Source: a virus. From it: 38,651 bases of DNA. The stretch is from IMG/VR virus record IMGVR_UViG_3300036401_000359, positions 1 to 38,651 of that record; one strand, written 5' to 3'. The first letter of the stretch is position 1. Every line of letters begins with the position of its first letter. Under the pieces are notes generated by a model that worked only from the letters and a program-made list of their open reading frames with translations, was not told the origin of the DNA and did not search any database. A program made the translations under genes and the position numbers. Shown here piece by piece: positions 24,887 through 29,728 of the stretch.

Positions 24887-25279
24887 TCAGACATGGGCGT
24901 AGGGGTCCTTGAACGGACGCTCTTTGGCGGTGGTTCGCACCGCGCGCTGCACAGCTTTGAACGCCTCCATGCGCATCCATCCACGGAGGTACTTCAGGCG
25001 GGCGTTCTTGACGTTGCGGCCCGCGCTCGCGGGCACCCAGGCTTCGGCGCCGCGGTACGCCGCTTCGAGCGCGGCCTGTTCGATGTCCTCCGCGGGCACC
25101 AGGCCCCCGTGGATCCCGCCGAGCATTTTCGCGAACACCCGCAGCGCCGCGAGCTCCTCTTCCGTGATCGCCTGCTGCGCACGGCGGTGCTCGTTCATGC
25201 GGCGCTTGGCCTGCATCGCCACGAGGTCCTGCACGGGGCCGCAGCCGAGAACCGCGATGCCGGCGAGCGGGTCGCTCAC
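24887..25279 (-). CDS. Helical protein of unknown function
   Basis: This 130-residue, largely helical protein has a short N-terminal stretch SDPLAGIAVLGCGPV, an Arg/Gln-rich helix (AMQAKRRMNEHRRAQQAI), a central region with KMLGGIHGGLVPAEDIEQAA, and a basic C-terminal helix (RNVKNARLKYLRGWMRMEAF). The start is GTG at 25279, overlapping the TGA of the upstream secreted-peptide gene as GTGA. This junction lies at the edge of the 36-base tandem repeat. I do not recognise the family. It could be a small internal virion protein. Confidence 0.5.
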   Translation of the reverse strand: MSDPLAGIAVLGCGPVQDLVAMQAKRRMNEHRRAQQAITEEELAALRVFAKMLGGIHGGLVPAEDIEQAALEAAYRGAEAWVPASAGRNVKNARLKYLRGWMRMEAFKAVQRAVRTTAKERPFKDPYAHV

Positions 25280-25575
25280 GGCGCGGGGGTGAGGGTCCGG
25301 CCTTGCGCTTCGAACGGCGCGGGGGTGAGGGTCCGGCCTTGCGCTTCGAACTGCGCGATCGGCTCGCACCCGGTCACGGTCTTGCCGTGCGCGTTGATGT
25401 ACGTCTGGTGCTTCACGCACAGCGTCGGCGGCTTCAGGTTCACCGGCGGCGCGATCGCCGACGCGAGTTCCGGCGCCGGCGACACCACTTCGGCGTGGCT
25501 CGGGATCGCGTGCATGAGCAGCACGAACGCCGCGAACCCCGCGAGCCACGCCACCACCTGCAGACGCACGCTCAT
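25276..25575 (-). CDS. Small exported protein with duplicated C-terminal 12-mer
   Basis: This 99-residue protein begins with a hydrophobic signal or anchor (about 4-22, VRLQVVAWLAGFAAFVLLM) followed by HAIPSHAEV, a plausible signal peptidase site. The mature part contains two Cys (KPPTLCVKHQTY and VTGCEPIAQ) that could form a disulfide. It ends in two identical copies of FEAQGRTLTPAP, encoded by a perfect 36-base tandem repeat. The start at 25575 is coupled by ATGA to the membrane-anchored fibre gene. The two neighbouring genes also encode exported or anchored proteins. Function is unknown. Confidence 0.6.
   Translation of the reverse strand: MSVRLQVVAWLAGFAAFVLLMHAIPSHAEVVSPAPELASAIAPPVNLKPPTLCVKHQTYINAHGKTVTGCEPIAQFEAQGRTLTPAPFEAQGRTLTPAP
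25280..25351. repeat. Perfect 36-bp tandem repeat, two copies
   Basis: Bases 25280-25315 and 25316-25351 are identical. The repeat is in frame (12 codons per unit) at the 3' end of the small exported-protein gene. The second coding copy carries the stop codon and the GTGA coupling signal to the next gene. Confidence 0.95.
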
Positions 25576-27215
25576 TTCGAGAAGGTGCCCTGCACGGCGA
25601 ACCCAGGGTTCGCCGTGACTTTCGATTTCGACGTCACGACACCCGTGGTCGCGATGTTCAGGTTGATCGTCGCCGCCGTGCTCGTGCTCCCCACGACGAC
25701 CGTTCGTTCATGTTCGGGACGGTCAGCGGCCGGCAGCTTGAAGATCGTCCCCCCGGAGTTCACTTCTTCCGACGTTTTGGCGACCATGCCACCCCGCAGG
25801 TAGATCAGCCCGTTCAGGTTGGCCGCTTCGACGTGCGCCCCATATGCGGTGATCGGTTCGAGTTTGGCGTTGAATTCTTCGACTTCGGTCCAGGTCAGCG
25901 ACGAGGAACCGCAGCCCGTGCACGATTCGACGGTGAGCGCCCCGTTGATCGTCACCGCTTTCGTGCCGGTGAGTTCACCTTCGATCAGCTGTTTCGCACC
26001 GGACCCGTTGCCGATGATCAGTTTGTTCGCGCACGTCGTGAGTTCCTGGCCCACTTTGTTGCCGATCAGGTCACAGAAGCCTTCACCGGTTTTCACTTTG
26101 TTGCCCGCGGCGAACCCGAGCTCGACCATGCCTTCGACCGATTCGTTTTCCGTGCCCGAGTAGTTGCCCACCGCGACGTTGTCGTTGCCGCTCGTCAGTT
26201 CGCGGAGACATTCGGTGCCGAGGCACGCGTTTTTTTCGTGGGTGACGGTCGATTTCGCGGTGTTCTTCCCGAACTCCGCCTTGCGGCCCACACCGACGTC
26301 TTCGTGCCCGGTCGCTTTCCCTTCCGTCGGGCCACGCCCCGCTTCAGCACCGACGAACGTCGAGTCGTGCCCTTTGGTGAGGTGCTGGCCGACGTCGTTG
26401 CCGATCAGGGTCTCGCGGAAGGATTCGCTGCCGGTTTCGGCTTCTTCCCCTGCGGCGGTCCCGATGGCGGTCTCGCCTTCGAGTTCGGTCGCGAGCCACA
26501 TGTTGTCGTCGCCGACGAGGACGTTGTATTTGCCTTTTTTGTAGGCGTTCCCCGCCTGGTAGCCGATGCAGTCCGTGCTCGACGCACCGGTTGTCGCGGC
26601 TTTGCAGGACTGCACCCCGTAGCCGGTCATGAATTCGGCCGCGGTGCCGGCGACGTTCAGCGATTCTTTCCCGCCCGCGAGGTTCGTGCCCGTTTCGACG
26701 AGCGCCCCGCCACCCGCGGCGCACCACACGAACGAGGTCCCGGATTCGTAGCAGAGCCGTTTTTCGGCGGCGGGCGTGCCGGTCGCTTTCACGGCGGTGG
26801 GCGTGACGGTGCTGGCGCCGAAGCTCGATTCGACCGTTTTGCCCGAGGCGCCAGAGACGAATTCGCCTTCGGCCTTCGTGGCTGCGGTGCCGAGCCCGAG
26901 GTTAGTGCGGAGCGTCGGTTTGTTGCCCGACGTGAAGGCCGCGCCCGTCAGCGCTTCTTCGATTTCGGCCTGCGTTTTGCCGCCACCCCCACCGGTGATC
27001 GTTTCCCAGTGGGTGTTGTAGTTGGCGTTCGACGCCTTCGTCAGCGACTGGCCCGTCGTGCCGCCCGCGGGGAGCACGCCGTTGGGGACCGCGCCAAGCT
27101 TGTGGTGCACGGGCGCGTGCGAGTTGCCGTGGAGGTTGAGGCCGATGCCCACCCCGAACGCGAAGACCACCAGGGCCACCCCGCAGATCCACGCCAGTGC
27201 ACGTCTAGTTGACAT
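25572..27215 (-). CDS. Membrane-anchored fibre-like protein with YadA-head-type repeats
   Basis: This 547-residue protein has an N-terminal hydrophobic segment (about 7-29, LAWICGVALVVFAFGVGIG). A linker follows with the NANYNTHWETITGGGGGK pattern common in tail fibres. Residues 190-410 hold many degenerate repeats of the form IG-x-x-AG: IGYQAG (217), IGTAAG (251), IGNDVG (271), VGAEAG (288), VGNYSG (349), LGFAAG (366), IGNKVG (384) and IGNGSG (401). These resemble the left-handed beta-roll of trimeric adhesin heads. The C-terminal domain is beta-rich. The start is ATG at 27215 after GGGAG; an ATG at 27230 is possible. A membrane or signal segment on a phage fibre is unusual. The likely role is receptor binding or modification of the infected cell surface. 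Confidence 0.65.
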   Translation of the reverse strand: MSTRRALAWICGVALVVFAFGVGIGLNLHGNSHAPVHHKLGAVPNGVLPAGGTTGQSLTKASNANYNTHWETITGGGGGKTQAEIEEALTGAAFTSGNKPTLRTNLGLGTAATKAEGEFVSGASGKTVESSFGASTVTPTAVKATGTPAAEKRLCYESGTSFVWCAAGGGALVETGTNLAGGKESLNVAGTAAEFMTGYGVQSCKAATTGASSTDCIGYQAGNAYKKGKYNVLVGDDNMWLATELEGETAIGTAAGEEAETGSESFRETLIGNDVGQHLTKGHDSTFVGAEAGRGPTEGKATGHEDVGVGRKAEFGKNTAKSTVTHEKNACLGTECLRELTSGNDNVAVGNYSGTENESVEGMVELGFAAGNKVKTGEGFCDLIGNKVGQELTTCANKLIIGNGSGAKQLIEGELTGTKAVTINGALTVESCTGCGSSSLTWTEVEEFNAKLEPITAYGAHVEAANLNGLIYLRGGMVAKTSEEVNSGGTIFKLPAADRPEHERTVVVGSTSTAATINLNIATTGVVTSKSKVTANPGFAVQGTFSK

Positions 27216-27693
27216 TCCAGTTGCTCCCATCTGAGGTGAACTCGGCCTGCGAGTACGGTTCGACGCTGGAGAGTTTGATGCTGGCGGCTTTGGCGAACAG
27301 CGGCCCGTAGTATTCGCCGCCCGCCGCGGCGATCGTCATGGTCACGGCGATCGCTTCGGGCGCCGTGTTGATCACCTTGAACGTGTAGCCCTTGTACGCC
27401 GACGCTTTCGGCAGTTCGACCGTCGCGCTCGAGGTGGTGACGAAGATCGTGGCGACGGGCTGCACCGGTTTGTAGGTGCCGCCCGTCGAGACGGTGTGGT
27501 CCCGTTTTTCGGTGAACGCGACCGCCGCGATCAGCGCTTCGACTTCTTCCGCGGTGAGGCCCGTGCCTCCGCCACCAGGCGCCCAGTGCGCCGCCTGCGC
27601 GCTCGTCGCGGTCAGCACCTGGCCGGCCGCGGGCACGCCGGTGATCGTGAGGAGTTCGGCGGTCGTCGGGATGATTATCCGGCTGCCTGACAT
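27205..27693 (-). CDS. Fibre-like structural protein
   Basis: This 162-residue protein carries the modular pattern of phage fibre components. A short N-terminal unit (TAELLTITGVPAAGQVLTA) runs into APGGGGTGLTAEEVEALIA. A beta-rich body follows (TYKPVQPVATIFVTTSSATV, then AYKGYTFKVINTAPEAIAVT), with a C-terminal SDGSNWNVN typical of the ends of fibre beta-sandwich domains. The start is ATG at 27693 behind AGGGGGACC. It overlaps the start region of the longer anchored fibre gene, whose N-terminal linker shares the same style. It probably forms part of the host-contact apparatus. Confidence 0.6.
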   Translation of the reverse strand: MSGSRIIIPTTAELLTITGVPAAGQVLTATSAQAAHWAPGGGGTGLTAEEVEALIAAVAFTEKRDHTVSTGGTYKPVQPVATIFVTTSSATVELPKASAYKGYTFKVINTAPEAIAVTMTIAAAGGEYYGPLFAKAASIKLSSVEPYSQAEFTSDGSNWNVN

Positions 27694-27700
27694 GGTCCCC

Positions 27701-27907
27701 CTAGAACGTGGTGGCGACGAGCGCGCCGGACGGGTCGAGCGCGAGGTAGACGGGTTCATCGCCCGCTTCGCTGCACCCGCTGCTGTCGTAGAACGCGACC
27801 CCCGCGTTCACGCCGTACGTGCTCTTCATCCCGAGCCCCGGCAGCACGACGCGCCCGTCGTCGTCGTTCTGCAGGGTCGCGAGTTCGGTCGAGAGTTCGA
27901 TGCTCAC
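27701..27907 (-). CDS. Small beta-rich protein, unknown
   Basis: This 68-residue protein contains ELATLQNDDDGRVVLPGLGM, a GVNAGVAFYDSSGCSEAGDE middle and a VYLALDPSGALVATTF end. The start is GTG at 27907, overlapping the GT2 stop as GTGA. Size and position between a glycosyltransferase and fibre genes suggest a virion accessory or fibre-joining protein, but no family is recognised. Confidence 0.45.
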   Translation of the reverse strand: MSIELSTELATLQNDDDGRVVLPGLGMKSTYGVNAGVAFYDSSGCSEAGDEPVYLALDPSGALVATTF

Positions 27908-28404
27908 GCTGGGTCCACCAGCACCGTGACATCCTCGTGCCAGCACGGCGCACCGCACCACTCGTCGCCGCACACGCTGCAGATGAAGTCGAAGTCGCCC
28001 TCGTACCTGGCACCCCACCGGTGGCGCACCGCGACATGGCCGGGCACGCACACCATCTGCGTCGAGACGTTCCCGCACACAACCTGCTGCTCGGCCCACA
28101 GCTCGACGCCGCTCGCGTAGCGCATCCGGAAGAGGTGCACCGCCTCCGGCGCCGACCCGAACGCCGCGCGCACGATCGCCAGCGCGAACGGGGTATAGAC
28201 GTCGTCGTCGTCGATGAACAGCATCGCGTCGCCCTCAGCGCGGCCCATCAGCCGGTTGCGGGCCTCGTGCCCCCAAGGCGCGTTGTCGTTGACGTCGACG
28301 AGCAGCTCGTCTCCGGGGTGCAGCTGCGGCGAGATCGACTGGAGAGTGCGCTCCAGTGTCGCGCGGCCGCTCGAGGCGACGATCACGGACAGCGTCGGGG
28401 TCAC
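27904..28404 (-). CDS. GT-A-fold family 2-like glycosyltransferase
   Basis: This 166-residue minimal GT-A domain begins TPTLSVIVASSGRATLERTL, the usual first strand and helix. It continues with a QLHPGDELLVDVND segment and an acidic metal-binding motif FIDDDDVYTPFAL, the counterpart of the DXD motif. Cys residues at the end (CSVCGDEWCGAPCW) may bind zinc or structure the acceptor site. Family 2 enzymes use nucleotide-sugars as donors. The start is GTG at 28404, coupled by GTGA. A GTATAGAC site overlaps the acidic motif. It is close to a GT4-like enzyme and a methyltransferase, suggesting glycan decoration; the acceptor is unknown. Confidence 0.75.
   Translation of the reverse strand: MTPTLSVIVASSGRATLERTLQSISPQLHPGDELLVDVNDNAPWGHEARNRLMGRAEGDAMLFIDDDDVYTPFALAIVRAAFGSAPEAVHLFRMRYASGVELWAEQQVVCGNVSTQMVCVPGHVAVRHRWGARYEGDFDFICSVCGDEWCGAPCWHEDVTVLVDPA
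28193..28200 (+). repeat. GTATAGAC site 5 (inside GT2 gene)
   Basis: Exact octamer within GGGTATAGACG. On the coding strand it reads GTC-TAT-ACC, directly after the run of Asp codons of the metal-binding motif. Confidence 0.7.
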
Positions 28405-28631
28405 GATTCGAGCAGCCTGTGTCCGCCGCCGCCCGCGGGATGGTCGGGGTGGTGGTGCTTGCAGACAGGGTGGCCATGCCGCGGGTTGATGTGCCACTGC
28501 AGCCGCGGGCAGCCCCGCATGTGGCAGTTGTGGGTCCGCCACCACATCAACGGGTAGCCGAGCACGAGCACGGCGAACGTCGCGAGTTCGATGAGGCTGT
28601 CACCGAAGACGCTTTCCTGTAGGAACTTCAC
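28401..28631 (-). CDS. Small membrane protein with Cys/His-rich tail
   Basis: This 76-residue protein has an N-terminal amphipathic part (KFLQESVFGDSLIELA), one hydrophobic segment (about 13-30, ATFAVLVLGYPLMWW) and a tail rich in His and Cys (NCHMRGCPRLQWHINPRHGH, then VCKHHHPDHPAG), a likely metal-binding cluster. The start is GTG at 28631, sharing GTGA with the GT4 stop; its stop shares GTGA with the GT2 start. Sandwiched between two glycosyltransferases, it may recruit them to the membrane. That is inference. Confidence 0.5.
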   Translation of the reverse strand: MKFLQESVFGDSLIELATFAVLVLGYPLMWWRTHNCHMRGCPRLQWHINPRHGHPVCKHHHPDHPAGGGGHRLLES

Positions 28632-29728
28632 AGCGCCTCCGCGTGCTCTGCGCGGTTCACGCGCGCCTGTTCCCACGCTTCGCACCACCGCGCCGCGTTC
28701 ACCTCGTAGGTGTGCTCCCGTGCGACGACTTCGCGGGCGACCATCGCGCTCTCGATCCGCAGGCTCTCGTCGATCATCAGCGCCGTGAGCTCGCGCTTCC
28801 AGTCACGCGAGCGCCACTTCGCGAGCCGGCCAATGCCTTCCGAGAACAGCCGCTCATACTCGGGTGTGGGCGAGGCCACGAACGGAACGCCACGGGCGGC
28901 GTACTCGATGCCCTTCAGGTAGGACTTCGCGCGGTTGAAGGGCGTGTCCGCGAGCGGGACGATCCCGACGTCGAGGAGTCCCAGCCCGCGGTGGTAGCGG
29001 TCGACGGGCACGAACCCCGTGTCGTCGGGCTCCTCGCGCAGCCCGAGCTGCTCGTGGATGTCGCGCGCCGCACCCACCACCGCGAACCGCCACCCGTCCG
29101 CGCGGTCGAGGGCTTCGCGGACGCCGGCGCCGGGCGCGCGCATGTCACCGACGTGCATGCTCACGTCCCCGGCCCACCCGAGGGTGCGCCCGTCACTGAA
29201 CCGCTCGAGCTCAAGGATGGACGCCGGGATGCAGTTCGGCAGCACCTGGTAGCGGCCGTGGGGGGCGTACCGGTCCGCGAGCGCCTGCGTGGTGCACGTC
29301 ACGAGGTCCGCTTTCGCGCACGCGCTCTCGAGGTGCTGCCAGTTCAGGGCGGGCGACGTCGCCGGTTGGAACTCGTGGTAGTGGGGGTGCGTCGGCGGGA
29401 TCACGGACGGGTCGTCGTCGATGTCGACCACGATCGCGGCGCCGCGCCGGCGCATGCACGCGATCGCCTCCAGCAGCGACGCCTTCGCGGGGCGGGTGAA
29501 CACCGCGACGTCCTGCTGCACCTCGTTCAGGCGGTAGCCCTCCGCGTCGCCTTTGCGCTGCGGGCGCACGGTGCACACCACGCGGCCGACGTCGTGGCTG
29601 GAGTGGACCATGAAGTCCCCGACGAACACGTCGACGTCGAGCCCTTCCGCGCGGGCGACACGGGCGGGCTCCTCGAGCCGGTAGAAGGACGAGCCGTGGG
29701 TGTCGGCGGGGAAGACGCGGATGAACAT
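28628..29728 (-). CDS. GT4-like glycosyltransferase
   Basis: This 366-residue GT-B-type enzyme has an N-terminal Rossmann half with FIRVFPADTHGSSFYRLEEP and IVVDIDDDPSVIPPTHPHY. The C-terminal half has LGWAGDVSMHVGDM, a GLGLLDVGIVPLADTPFN block, KSYLKGIEYAARGVPFVAS and SPTPEYERLF. The pattern D-x-G-x-x-P-L, then K-x-x-E-Y-x-x-x-G-V-P-x-V, is the donor-nucleotide region of GT4-like enzymes. The start is ATG at 29728, overlapping the portal stop as TGATG. The gene opens the accessory block that follows the portal. A sugar-transfer role on virion proteins or host glycans is likely; donor and acceptor are unknown. Confidence 0.82.
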   Translation of the reverse strand: MFIRVFPADTHGSSFYRLEEPARVARAEGLDVDVFVGDFMVHSSHDVGRVVCTVRPQRKGDAEGYRLNEVQQDVAVFTRPAKASLLEAIACMRRRGAAIVVDIDDDPSVIPPTHPHYHEFQPATSPALNWQHLESACAKADLVTCTTQALADRYAPHGRYQVLPNCIPASILELERFSDGRTLGWAGDVSMHVGDMRAPGAGVREALDRADGWRFAVVGAARDIHEQLGLREEPDDTGFVPVDRYHRGLGLLDVGIVPLADTPFNRAKSYLKGIEYAARGVPFVASPTPEYERLFSEGIGRLAKWRSRDWKRELTALMIDESLRIESAMVAREVVAREHTYEVNAARWCEAWEQARVNRAEHAEAL

